Below are positions 1-6,841 of a DNA stretch of 8,813 nt, one piece after another. Numbering within the stretch: position 1 is the stretch's first letter; each line of letters begins with the position of its first letter. The notes below the pieces were generated by a model. That model saw only the letters and a list, made by a program, of their open reading frames with translations, had not been told where the DNA came from and did not search any database. The stretch lies in NCBI GenBank assembly GCA_947174735.1, contig CAMWKC010000077.1, positions 1 to 8,813 on the forward strand, written 5' to 3'. Position numbers and translations under genes: made by a program. Source of the DNA: an uncultured Porphyromonadaceae bacterium (GTDB lineage: Bacteria; Bacteroidota; Bacteroidia; Bacteroidales; Muribaculaceae).

Positions 1-826
1 TCTTCAATTCAATGCAGCAATAGGCGTGGATGCGGGTATTGTAAAACAGAAGGTCAATGAAAATTTCTTTTTCGCCTACGTGCATACGATACTGTCTCCC
101 CATATAGGCGAATCCGGTGCCTAACTCCACAAGGAATTTGGTTACGTTGGCGACAAGCGCATCTTCCAGTTCCCGCTCATTGTAATCCTCCGTCATGGTC
201 AGGAAATTAAACACGTAAGGATCTTTGGTTGTCTGCTGGGCAAGGTCGCTTTGTAAGGCAGGGAGTGTTTTACTGAAGTTGGTAATAGCTTTCGCTTGAC
301 GTTCGTATAAATCTGTACTGAGAAAATTCAGCAACATATCGCGCCCCCAGCTATTTTCGATGACCTTTCGGACAAAGAAAAGAGCTTTATGAGGATTTTT
401 CTTGCATTTAGATACGATTCGGCATTGATGATCCCAAGGAATAGAACAAATTTCTCTCAGTAAATCGTCAGCAGGGTGCTGACGATTTGGCTCGGAAGAA
501 TTTGCAGCAGCCTGCTGCAAATTCTCAATAATCTGATTGTATGTGCGATAAAAGTCATACATATTCCTGAGATTTCTTTCAGAAAAGCCTTTCTCCTCAG
601 GCATTTCTGATCTCAAATCATGACTTAATGTTTTGTAAAATCCGGAGCCGTAAGTGTTGGCATATTGTTTGTCTGCAATGTCGCGTCCTAAGTGCCAATA
701 ATACTCAAGTAGTGTACGATTGGCATCTATTGAAGCTTTTAGACGAGCAGAAAGGTATCGTTGTTTGAGTTCCTTAACCCAATTGCGATAGTCCTTGTTT
801 TGTGAGAGGTCTATTATTGGTTTCAT
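1..826 (-). CDS. DUF1016/YhcG-type PD-(D/E)xK nuclease domain protein, C-terminus cut by window edge
   Basis: The minus strand reads open from an ATG at 826 to the left edge, giving 275 codons without a stop; the family is usually about 340-380 residues, so the last part lies outside. The N-terminal DUF1016 helical region is recognisable from LLEYYWHLGRDI (about residues 39-50) and SWGRDML (about 159-165). The nuclease half begins near residue 205 with LEDALV and FLVELGTGFAYMGRQ, then FIDLLFYN and IELK. The acidic and lysine residues of the PD-(D/E)xK core are visible as D258, E273 and K275. The frame stays open upstream to a stop at 872-874 but contains no earlier ATG, which supports the start at 826. 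No clear Bacteroidetes promoter was found upstream. The family is a predicted DNA nuclease of uncertain role; in Bacteroidetes its members often sit in restriction-modification or mobile loci, but the partner genes would be outside this window. Family assignment is firm, function is not. Confidence 0.9.
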   Translation of the reverse strand, partial: MKPIIDLSQNKDYRNWVKELKQRYLSARLKASIDANRTLLEYYWHLGRDIADKQYANTYGSGFYKTLSHDLRSEMPEEKGFSERNLRNMYDFYRTYNQIIENLQQAAANSSEPNRQHPADDLLREICSIPWDHQCRIVSKCKKNPHKALFFVRKVIENSWGRDMLLNFLSTDLYERQAKAITNFSKTLPALQSDLAQQTTKDPYVFNFLTMTEDYNERELEDALVANVTKFLVELGTGFAYMGRQYRMHVGEKEIFIDLLFYNTRIHAYCCIELK

Positions 827-1072
827 TCGAAAGTGTTTCAATTGTGAAGCGCTGATTTCCAAGACTTCTGTTTATAATACGTTTTCAGCCACAACTAAAG
901 ATTATCATGTAGCTTGGGCTACCTGAGGGGCTATTGGGTCAGGCGTTTAGGTTTTAAACGGTCGAATGGTCAGGAAATTTCATTTTCATAATATTATCAG
1001 TAGTATTATGTCGAGGTAATTAGGAACAATCGGTTGATTATGAGTGTTGGAATAATGAAAATAGAGAATGAT

Positions 1073-1780
1073 ATGAAGATATTGGTTTGGTCTGATTTTC
1101 AGTGCCCGTTTTGTTATATGGGTGAGAAAATGCTTGAAAATGTTCTGAGTTCAATGGAACTTTCAGAACCGGTGGAAATAGAGTATAAGTCATATCAGCT
1201 TGACCCCTTGGCTCCAAGGGTGCCTGTTGAGAGTATGACCGAGCATTTTATGTCCGGTCATGATATGGATGTTGCCGCTGCAGAGGCACGTATGGAGCAG
1301 ATTACACACATGGCTTCTAAAGTAGGTCTGAAATATAATCTGCCCGGGGTAAAGGTCTGCAATACAATGGATGCGCACCGGTTGATGAAATTCGGGGCCC
1401 AGAGGCTCTCTCCGGGTAAATTGAAGAAATTGAATTTCAACCTGTTTAAGGCTAATTTTGAGGATAATCTGCTTTTGTCAGATCATAATGTTCTGGCTGA
1501 AATAGCTGTGACTGTAGGCTTGGAGCGAGAGGAAGTGCGTCGAATGTTACAGACAGATGCCTACGTCAAGGCTGTGTGTCATGATCAGGATGAGATAGAT
1601 GCGCGTACAGACTTTGAGTTCGTGCCTTATATGTTGCTTGATAACGGCTCCGTACTTCAGGGTGTAATGAAAGAGCCGGAACTCTCAGAATGGCTGAAAG
1701 ATTCAATGGCTAATAAAGAATCCAGTGAATCGTTTACTACCACACGTGAAGGTTGCGGTCCTAAGGGCTGTGCAATCTGA
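1073..1780 (+). CDS. DsbA-family (FrnE-like) cytoplasmic thiol oxidoreductase
   Basis: From ATG 1073 the protein has 235 residues and begins MKILVWSDFQCPFCYMG, the standard N-terminus of the DsbA/FrnE thioredoxin-like family. The CPFC redox site is C11/C14, followed by the helical insertion (about 55-160) and the cis-proline loop as FVPYMLLDNG (VP at 184-185). There is no signal peptide, so it should act in the cytoplasm, as FrnE-type proteins do, in disulfide exchange or isomerisation. The tail ends CGPKGCAI, a second cysteine pair (C228/C233) of a kind common at the end of this family. Other in-frame starts exist at TTG 1034, ATG 1040 and ATG 1055; 1073 is chosen because it matches the family N-terminus, but 1055 is nearly as good and no ribosome site decides it. 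No convincing promoter was found in 827-1072. It converges on the L,D-transpeptidase gene with a 34 bp gap. The physiological substrate is unknown. Confidence 0.88.
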   Translation: MKILVWSDFQCPFCYMGEKMLENVLSSMELSEPVEIEYKSYQLDPLAPRVPVESMTEHFMSGHDMDVAAAEARMEQITHMASKVGLKYNLPGVKVCNTMDAHRLMKFGAQRLSPGKLKKLNFNLFKANFEDNLLLSDHNVLAEIAVTVGLEREEVRRMLQTDAYVKAVCHDQDEIDARTDFEFVPYMLLDNGSVLQGVMKEPELSEWLKDSMANKESSESFTTTREGCGPKGCAI

Positions 1781-1814
1781 AATACGAATTACCATATCTT
1801 TGAAATCTTGATTA

Positions 1815-2438
1815 TTATAATGGTTTTATCGGGTTGTCTGTTGCGTAGAGATAGATAGATTTGTTTTCCTTCACGAGATCGCAAAGGAGGGTAAATGTTT
1901 CGTGAGAAATTGCGAAACAGCCTTCACTGATGTATTTAGTGATAGGCATAGGTACACCGATTGAAACCGGGTCAGCAGCAAACGGGGCTTCGTGTATCAC
2001 GATGCCTCTTGCCGCTGCATTGGAGTTTGTAGTGCTTAACCCGTCTATTCTGATGCATGGGAAGGGGATAGTGTGCAGTTTATCAACACAACGCAGACGG
2101 TAAGTACCTAAACTTGAACACATACTACCCGGAGTATTTGAAAAGACAGGTTTGTCTGCTGTGCTTCCGCCCCCGCAACCGTGAGCACATTTCGATAACG
2201 ATAATAGCGAGTCGTTTCTGTTATCATAGACGAAGAATCTGGGATAGGCATTTGAAATTGAGAAATCAACAAATACCGAAATATCTTCTCCGTGCTTGGC
2301 TTTATTATGAAATTTACTGATAACCTTAGCGTTATCAGTTATGTCTTTATTAAGAGTGCTCCTAAAATAATTTAAGCCTAACAGACTTACGGCAATTATT
2401 GCAATAACGTAAACGACGTATTTAACCTTTGCTTTCAT
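1815..2438 (-). CDS. Exported murein L,D-transpeptidase catalytic-domain protein (YkuD_2 type)
   Basis: This 207-residue protein has a single N-terminal hydrophobic segment (about 7-25) that should export or anchor it in the inner membrane, followed by a compact catalytic domain. Family landmarks in order are FVDFS (56-60), RFFVYD (67-72), HG (86-87), FSNTPGS (99-105), SSLG (108-111), IVIH with H149, and SEGC with the likely nucleophile C174. These match the Bacteroidetes 'murein L,D-transpeptidase catalytic domain family', whose YkuD relatives cross-link peptidoglycan stem peptides or attach proteins to them through a Cys/His active site. The length is normal for the small forms. Odd points are six cysteines besides C174 (C84, C88, C107, C117, C128, C186), many for a periplasmic protein. 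The ATG at 2438 begins MKAKVKYVVYVI, a normal signal start, about 50 nt downstream of a good promoter at 2495-2526. It is transcribed alone and converges on the DsbA-family gene. Confidence 0.85.
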   Translation of the reverse strand: MKAKVKYVVYVIAIIAVSLLGLNYFRSTLNKDITDNAKVISKFHNKAKHGEDISVFVDFSISNAYPRFFVYDNRNDSLLSLSKCAHGCGGGSTADKPVFSNTPGSMCSSLGTYRLRCVDKLHTIPFPCIRIDGLSTTNSNAAARGIVIHEAPFAADPVSIGVPMPITKYISEGCFAISHETFTLLCDLVKENKSIYLYATDNPIKPL

Positions 2439-2494
2439 AATTTAATTGAAAATATTTTAAGGTATTAGTGTCATAGATTATTTCTCTGACGGTA

Positions 2495-2526
2495 CAAAAT
2501 TAGCGTCGTCTACCTTATATTTCAAG
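2495..2526 (-). promoter_or_regulatory. Bacteroidetes-type promoter for the L,D-transpeptidase gene
   Basis: On the minus strand CTTG (2526-2523) is followed by exactly 20 nt and then TAATTTTG (2502-2495). The Bacteroidetes primary sigma consensus is TTTG, 19-21 nt, TAnnTTTG, so the -7 box is perfect and the -33 box has one mismatch. The inferred start of transcription is near 2490, leaving a leader of about 50 nt before the ATG at 2438. No operator-like dyad was seen next to it. Confidence 0.65.
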
Positions 2527-2598
2527 GAAAAAGAGACTGAATGTATGAGCTCAGGCTTTTAATGTATCAGGCCGTAAATTATAGGCTATTAAAATGTT

Positions 2599-2630
2599 CA
2601 AGGCGCCTGTCCTCACGGATTGGCGCCTTG
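2599..2630. terminator. GC-rich hairpin, possible relict or bidirectional terminator
   Basis: CAAGGCGCC (2599-2607) pairs perfectly with GGCGCCTTG (2622-2630). Inside the 14-nt loop TCC (2610-2612) can pair with GGA (2617-2619) around a TCAC tetraloop, so the whole unit can fold as a long stem. On the plus strand it is followed by a short TTTT (2635-2638), on the minus strand by ATTTTAA-like sequence. No plus-strand gene ends here, so it may be a leftover terminator of a deleted gene, a second backstop for the minus-strand operon, or the leader structure of the small reading frame that begins 38 nt downstream. Confidence 0.5.
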
Positions 2631-2667
2631 TGTGTTTTCCATAATACTTTCTAACTAACCTAACATC

Positions 2668-2721
2668 ATGAAACGAAGAAAACTGTTGACTGTTCTATCA
2701 ATCTGTTTTCTGTATTTATAA
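2668..2721 (+). pseudogene. Orphan 17-codon signal-peptide-like stub, probable gene relic
   Basis: ATG 2668 opens a 17-residue frame, MKRRKLLTVLSICFLYL, ending at TAA 2719-2721. Four basic residues in the first five, followed by a hydrophobic stretch, look exactly like the beginning of a Bacteroidetes signal peptide, and the A/C-rich leader CTAACTAACCTAACATC before the ATG resembles genuine Bacteroidetes translation starts. The frame stops inside the hydrophobic core, so no mature protein can follow. A +1 shift near 2702-2712 would keep reading open to TGA 2828-2830, through the large hairpin at 2777-2819. It may be the 5' stub of a deleted or frameshifted gene, or a short leader peptide; no promoter of the TTTG/TAnnTTTG form was found just upstream. 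Could also be chance. Confidence 0.3.
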
Positions 2722-2776
2722 CATCGGGAGAGATGAAAAAGTTTTAAATACGGATAAAATTTATCTGTTGATGAAT

Positions 2777-2819
2777 AGTGATACGGGAAGGCGAGCAAAG
2801 CAAGCCTTCCCGTATCACT
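2777..2819 (-). terminator. Perfect 16-bp stem-loop, probable terminator of the secreted-protein operon
   Basis: AGTGATACGGGAAGGC (2777-2792) and GCCTTCCCGTATCACT (2804-2819) are exact reverse complements around an 11-nt loop. The structure lies 38 nt beyond the stop codon of the Omp28-type gene, where a terminator for the minus-strand operon is expected. No U-run follows on either strand, so it departs from the classical intrinsic form; RNA stabilisation or processing is an alternative role. Being symmetric, it could also act on plus-strand transcripts from the stub at 2668. Confidence 0.65.
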
Positions 2820-2857
2820 CAAATAGCTGATTAAAGAATACTCAGAAGATAGTTTAA

Positions 2858-4612
2858 TTACCGGTTGCCGAAAATAACTTTCTCGAATTTTACACTACCG
2901 TCTGAGAAGCGTACACGATGTAGATATATTCCATCTGCCGGGACACTTACCTTTATACCGGAAAGAGTGTAATAACTTTCATCAACTATATCAGTAGTGC
3001 CAATCTGGTCTATGCCGGAGTTTATCACACGAGCATTAGCAGAGTTATACACCTGACAGGCTGCTACATCTTCAGCATCGTAATCATTTACGAAAGCTAT
3101 TACACTGAGATTATTACGATTCCAACTCTCATCAAGTGATATGGAATAGTGGTTGGAAGCTTTATTATCTGTCCAGTCAATCCTATCGCCCCATAAATCT
3201 GTCAGACAGGCACGATAGACATGTGAATGAGTAAAAGTATCAGAATTTATACCGGCCTGGTGACGGTGAGGAATCTCATCTTCTATTAAATAGACTGTTA
3301 ATCTGGCATCATCACTGAGCACTTTAAAAAGTGGCATACGCTCCATAGCTACAGTGATGTCAAGTACATTTTCACCTTCAGATGAGCAGGTAACATCAAG
3401 GTTTACAAAAGACGGTATATCTATCGCTTTTTTGAGTACAGGTTCAAAGTCTACAAAATACCCTATTGAGTTAACCGGTACAGATACTCCTTCAAGAACT
3501 GTACGGTCAAGCATTACAGCCGGTGCAAAAGTACCATCCTGGCCTGTAGGATCAAAAAGCCAAAGATAAGTTTCATCGCCTTCTACAGTAAGCCAGTCTA
3601 CGTAATATCCGACATGATGAGCCACAACGTTCATGCGGTCACCGTAGCCGGCATTTTCACATTGTTTCAGGGTGTTGATAGCACGCGGACAGTTTGCACA
3701 CTGTTCAGTGGTAAACTCTTCGACAAGCACTTTTCTGTCATAACATTCGGTGTACCACCCGATATATCGTTCGATAACGTTATTTTCAGGAACATCATCG
3801 CCCTCACAAACTGCTTTCACTTCCAAAAGGTATGGTGTATCAGCAGCCAGACTTTCAGGAGAGATATTTAGCTCCAAAGTAGCTGTCTCGCCATAGGCCA
3901 AGGATATATCATGATGTTTTGTTACATTTTCACCGTCAGCCAGATTGTACTCCAGATCAACGGCCGAAACGGGTGTGAGCGCTCTGTTACGCACCTTGAC
4001 TCCGAATATTATATCTTCGTCGTATGGGCAAGGTATCAAAGATGACGTATTTAAAGATAATATCTCCAGATCATGTTCGGGAAGGTTGTCAGAACTGATT
4101 ACAAGCTCCACACTTAACACGCCTTCTTTTTTAGCCTGTTCCCATTTACCGTTCTTAGCAATCCAGCGGGCATCGTCATTATTATCACCAACGACAGATA
4201 TGCACTTCACAGCTTTCTCTTGTGAAAAAGAGAAGCCGACAACAACCGGAGCACCGGTTAAAACTATTTCTCCGCTCAGAGCAATATTATTCCAGCCGGT
4301 CAGTGCCTCTCCGGAAGCGATATCAAGATTATCACCCTCCAGTGACTCACGTATCCAGCCTTGCAGATTATCCACACCTTCATTGGTGACAAGTCCGACA
4401 CGGATTCCTGTTACTTTAGCTCCGATGTACGGAGCAAGCATTTCCTCTGAGAGCACTACGGCACCTTCTATCGTAGCATTACCGACTTTTGATATGCCCT
4501 CTTCCGCTATCTCACCAAAGCAATAACCTACATTGAGAGAAGCGGCATGTGCCGCCAAAGACATAGCTATGGCAGCACATGACGTAAATAGTCTATATAG
4601 TCTTTTATTCAT
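2858..4612 (-). CDS. Secreted Omp28-type protein with thioredoxin-like CxxC and T9SS-type sorting tail
   Basis: The 584-residue protein starts with a cleavable signal peptide (MNKRLYRLFTSCAAIAMSLAAHA, about 1-23). Residues 25-175 form a beta-rich N-terminal domain, and 178-285 look like a CARDB/Ig-like beta domain (DLEILSLNTS onward). The Omp28-related core follows: VLVEEFTTEQCANCPRA (295-311) with the pair C305/C308, then VVAHHVGYYVDW (329-340) and the TFAPAVMLDR segment (361-370), the usual thioredoxin-fold order in Porphyromonas Omp28 relatives. Residues 541-584 (YYTLSGIKV, GIYLHRVRFSDG, KVIFGNR) resemble a T9SS type A sorting domain, implying passage through the outer membrane and surface attachment or release. 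The ATG overlaps the upstream stop as TAATG, so translation is probably coupled. A strong hairpin follows the stop. Whether the CxxC is redox-active, structural or metal-binding is not visible here; the substrate is unknown. Confidence 0.85.
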   Translation of the reverse strand: MNKRLYRLFTSCAAIAMSLAAHAASLNVGYCFGEIAEEGISKVGNATIEGAVVLSEEMLAPYIGAKVTGIRVGLVTNEGVDNLQGWIRESLEGDNLDIASGEALTGWNNIALSGEIVLTGAPVVVGFSFSQEKAVKCISVVGDNNDDARWIAKNGKWEQAKKEGVLSVELVISSDNLPEHDLEILSLNTSSLIPCPYDEDIIFGVKVRNRALTPVSAVDLEYNLADGENVTKHHDISLAYGETATLELNISPESLAADTPYLLEVKAVCEGDDVPENNVIERYIGWYTECYDRKVLVEEFTTEQCANCPRAINTLKQCENAGYGDRMNVVAHHVGYYVDWLTVEGDETYLWLFDPTGQDGTFAPAVMLDRTVLEGVSVPVNSIGYFVDFEPVLKKAIDIPSFVNLDVTCSSEGENVLDITVAMERMPLFKVLSDDARLTVYLIEDEIPHRHQAGINSDTFTHSHVYRACLTDLWGDRIDWTDNKASNHYSISLDESWNRNNLSVIAFVNDYDAEDVAACQVYNSANARVINSGIDQIGTTDIVDESYYTLSGIKVSVPADGIYLHRVRFSDGSVKFEKVIFGNR

Positions 4613-6648
4613 TAGTTGAGTACCTTGAATGACTTGTCACCAATTCTGACTACATACATTCCTTTGGCCAAACGTACCTGAGAAGCTGTGGCTGAAGTTG
4701 TGTAGACACACTTACCGTCAAGAGTATATATCTCACATATCAGTCCTGCCGGATTAACAAGATTTACTATACCACCGGCAGTGTAAACCTTACCCTCACC
4801 GACAGCCTCCAAAGCTGATACGCTGCTACCTTCATTTACATCTATAACTTCAGAGACAGCACCCATCAAACCGGTAGAGAAGTAACCCTGTACACAATAT
4901 GAGTATTTATTGTAATCATTGACAGGTACTTCCACACGTGTTTCCGTAACCTTACCGGTATGAACTGTCTCGTCAGGAACTGTAACGGTTTCACCTTCGT
5001 TAAGAACAGTAGACACAGAAAGCATAGGTATCAGAGCCATATCGCCGCCTTCGACAGTCTCACTGATTTTGAATACGAAACGGCTATCGGGTTGGCCACC
5101 TGTCAGCTCTACTTCAAACATAGTACCTTCGGTAGTGATTTCAAATGTCTCGGAAGAATAGAGATTGCCTTCTGCATCAACAAAGCCACAGAGCATCACC
5201 ATATCATCTACCGAAGATAAAGCCATACCGGATACCTTTACCTTACCATTACCTACAGAATAGTCTGTTACAGGTGACAGCAAAGCTCCTTCAAGCCCAT
5301 ACATAGCATACTGATTTGTAAGAGCAAGCATTGGCATCTCCGGAGTCAGTCTGACAAATATGCCCATATCAACTGACCAGCCGGCACGACTCATGTACAT
5401 ATCAATACCTTCCAGACCTAATAGCGGCGCGATCTGAATAGGTGCGTACATATCGGCAGACTCAGGTACATTAGCGAACAATTCGTTAAGATAATAGAAG
5501 TCCTCACCATTTTCAGCAGCAGTATGAGTTACTGTAGGCATAACAAGATATGCAGAAGCAAAATCAGCGGCCTCCCAATTAGCTGTAAAGCCTGTCTCTG
5601 TAATATCAGTAGCAGCTTTAGCCACTGTAGCACCTACATACTGAGGAAGAAGAGTTACAGCCTTATAACCAGGATAAGAAATATCCTCACCGTTATGTGC
5701 GGTGACATGGAAAGCATAAAGACCGTCGCCCTCTATTTCAAAGTTTAATATACAGGAATCTATATCTCCGTATTCTTCAGTCATGATTATATCCAGTCCT
5801 CGCTGCACTTCTATGGTGTAAGAAGTGGCTCCGTCAACTTTTTCCCAGCTGAGCTTGACTGAGCCGTCAGGAAGCAGTTCTGCATCCGATATAACCGGAG
5901 TAGCGAGAGGGAAAATCAGTTTTTCAAGTCTGAACCCATCAATCAATACTTTTCCTTGCCAGCCAAGCACCATGAAAGATGTCAGGGCAGAAGAACTTGA
6001 GCCTACCCATTCACAGTCACACCATTCTTCATACTGCATAGGTTGCGTAGAAGCAGAAATCATTGATGATATAGCCTCATCAAGCACAAATAACTGTAAG
6101 GCCTGTCCCTGCATGTTGCTATTGACATTTTTCACATGGCAGATAAGACGCCAGTAGTTACCGCCATCTTTAAAGTCAAAGTTAGGGCTTTTGAGATAAC
6201 CGGGACCTTCATCTCCTATCTCATCAAATCCCATATAACCGGCACCGCCTGCCTCATACATTCTGAAAGCTGTCCAGTCGCCGGTATAATCCATCAGTTC
6301 TGCAAGCTGCTCATCTGTAACCATCTCAGTGGAAGGTTCGCTTTGAGTACCGGCTGTCCACTTAGAGAAATTTTCATCAACAATTACTTCTGACTTAACG
6401 GAAGAATTGATCTGAACACGCATAGGCTGATGAGAAGCTTCCTTCATCATGAATGAAGGAGTCCCGAATCCGAAATTTTTCAGATTCTTAGTCAGACAAG
6501 ATTCTTTATATGTCTGACTGCTGACAGATTCAAGCAGTTCATTGGCCGGTGTGCTACCGGTAGCCATAACAGAAAATGAGGAAAGCGACATCAGCACCGA
6601 TACAGGAATAAGACCTGATGCCTGTTTCATTAGTAAAGAAATCTTCAT
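4612..6648 (-). CDS. Large secreted jelly-roll/fibronectin type III protein with T9SS-type sorting tail
   Basis: From ATG 6648 the protein is 678 residues with a signal peptide (MKISLLMKQASGLIPVSVLM..., ending near MATGS, about 32). Other starts are GTG 6672 (eight residues longer) and ATG 6630. Residues about 87-245 resemble a choice-of-anchor J/jelly-roll domain (VIVDENFSKW at the start, KVLIDGFRLEKL at the end). A fibronectin type III domain follows (about 248-335, VKLSWEKVDGATSYTIEVQ). A second FN3 opens at about 342 (TETGFTANWEAADFASAYLV) but is only completed after about 180 residues (YNKYSYCVQGYFSTGLMGAVSEVIDV, about 579-604), so another beta domain seems inserted in it. The last about 55 residues (CEIYTLDGKCVYTTS, LAKGMYVVRIGDKSFKVLN) match a T9SS type A sorting signal. 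No catalytic motif was recognised; an adhesin, binding or structural role on the surface is inference. First gene of the operon; its stop overlaps the next start. Confidence 0.82.
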   Translation of the reverse strand: MKISLLMKQASGLIPVSVLMSLSSFSVMATGSTPANELLESVSSQTYKESCLTKNLKNFGFGTPSFMMKEASHQPMRVQINSSVKSEVIVDENFSKWTAGTQSEPSTEMVTDEQLAELMDYTGDWTAFRMYEAGGAGYMGFDEIGDEGPGYLKSPNFDFKDGGNYWRLICHVKNVNSNMQGQALQLFVLDEAISSMISASTQPMQYEEWCDCEWVGSSSSALTSFMVLGWQGKVLIDGFRLEKLIFPLATPVISDAELLPDGSVKLSWEKVDGATSYTIEVQRGLDIIMTEEYGDIDSCILNFEIEGDGLYAFHVTAHNGEDISYPGYKAVTLLPQYVGATVAKAATDITETGFTANWEAADFASAYLVMPTVTHTAAENGEDFYYLNELFANVPESADMYAPIQIAPLLGLEGIDMYMSRAGWSVDMGIFVRLTPEMPMLALTNQYAMYGLEGALLSPVTDYSVGNGKVKVSGMALSSVDDMVMLCGFVDAEGNLYSSETFEITTEGTMFEVELTGGQPDSRFVFKISETVEGGDMALIPMLSVSTVLNEGETVTVPDETVHTGKVTETRVEVPVNDYNKYSYCVQGYFSTGLMGAVSEVIDVNEGSSVSALEAVGEGKVYTAGGIVNLVNPAGLICEIYTLDGKCVYTTSATASQVRLAKGMYVVRIGDKSFKVLN

Positions 6649-6676
6649 ATTATAAGTATTGATGTTAAACACATCG

Positions 6677-6708
6677 CGAAGTTAAGTAAAGACCTATAAT
6701 CTATAAAA
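6677..6708 (-). promoter_or_regulatory. Candidate promoter of the secreted-protein operon
   Basis: On the minus strand TTTT (6708-6705), 20 nt, then TAACTTCG (6684-6677) is a degenerate match to TTTG-N20-TAnnTTTG, with one mismatch in each box. It would give a leader of about 25 nt before ATG 6648. The weakness of both boxes would fit a promoter that needs an activator, and the TAATCTAC-like repeats lie just upstream. The GTG at 6672 would leave almost no leader from this promoter, which favours the start at 6648. Confidence 0.35.
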
Positions 6709-6810
6709 AATGTCAGATTAATATATTATCTACAAGAATCTGAATGTAGCTGTTTTTAATCTACCAAAGTATATTATAAATTTGATTATCAGTATATATT
6801 TAATCTACAA
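6696..6810. repeat. Four TAATCTAC-like direct repeats upstream of the operon
   Basis: Plus-strand copies are ATAATCTATA (6696-6705), TTATCTACA (6726-6734), TTAATCTACC (6756-6765) and TTTAATCTACAA (6799-6810); on the operon's own strand they read TGTAGATTAAA-like. The C of the TCTA core falls at 6701, 6730, 6761 and 6805, so the first three are 29 and 31 bp apart, close to three helical turns, all in the same orientation and all just upstream of the candidate promoter. They are a reasonable candidate operator array for the HTH regulator encoded next door, although the AT-rich background makes partial matches easy. Confidence 0.45.
6713..6743. repeat. 7-bp inverted repeat enclosing a TTATCTAC motif
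   Basis: TCAGATT (6713-6719) pairs with AATCTGA (6737-6743) across 17 nt that contain TTATCTACA. It lies just upstream of the candidate operon promoter, so a binding-site role is more likely than termination: the stem is short and AT-rich. Confidence 0.35.
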
Positions 6811-6837
6811 TTAATAATGTGCGCTCTAATATACTGA
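6789..6837. repeat. 9-bp inverted repeat between regulator stop and operon
   Basis: TCAGTATAT (6789-6797) is the exact reverse complement of ATATACTGA (6829-6837). The 31-nt spacer contains the most complete TAATCTAC copy. It starts five bases beyond the regulator's stop codon. The stem is too AT-rich for a strong terminator, so read-through from the regulator gene into the operon is possible; it may rather be part of the operator region. Confidence 0.35.
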
Positions 6838-6841
6838 AATT

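Noticed and set aside
948..955. TAGGTTTT as a -7 box for the DsbA-family gene
   Set aside because: One mismatch in the box and nothing like TTTG 19-21 nt upstream.
909..960. Small dyads GTAGC/GCTAC (909-922) and CGTTTA/TAAACG (944-960) in the gap before the DsbA-family gene
   Set aside because: Stems of 5-6 bp with no adjacent promoter boxes or U-run; expected by chance in 200 bp.
1781..1814. Bidirectional terminator between the convergent genes
   Set aside because: No stem of useful length could be drawn in the 34 bp.
2114..2320. Plus-strand open frame of 68 codons
   Set aside because: It lies antisense inside the L,D-transpeptidase gene, whose catalytic motifs are intact, and shows no family features.
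3945..4526. Plus-strand open frame of 193 codons
   Set aside because: It is antisense to the Omp28-type gene; low-complexity Ser/Thr-rich translation and no recognisable domain mark it as a shadow.
5825..6393. Overlapping plus-strand open frames of 110 and 85 codons
   Set aside because: Both are antisense to the jelly-roll/FN3 protein gene and have no signal, motif or promoter.
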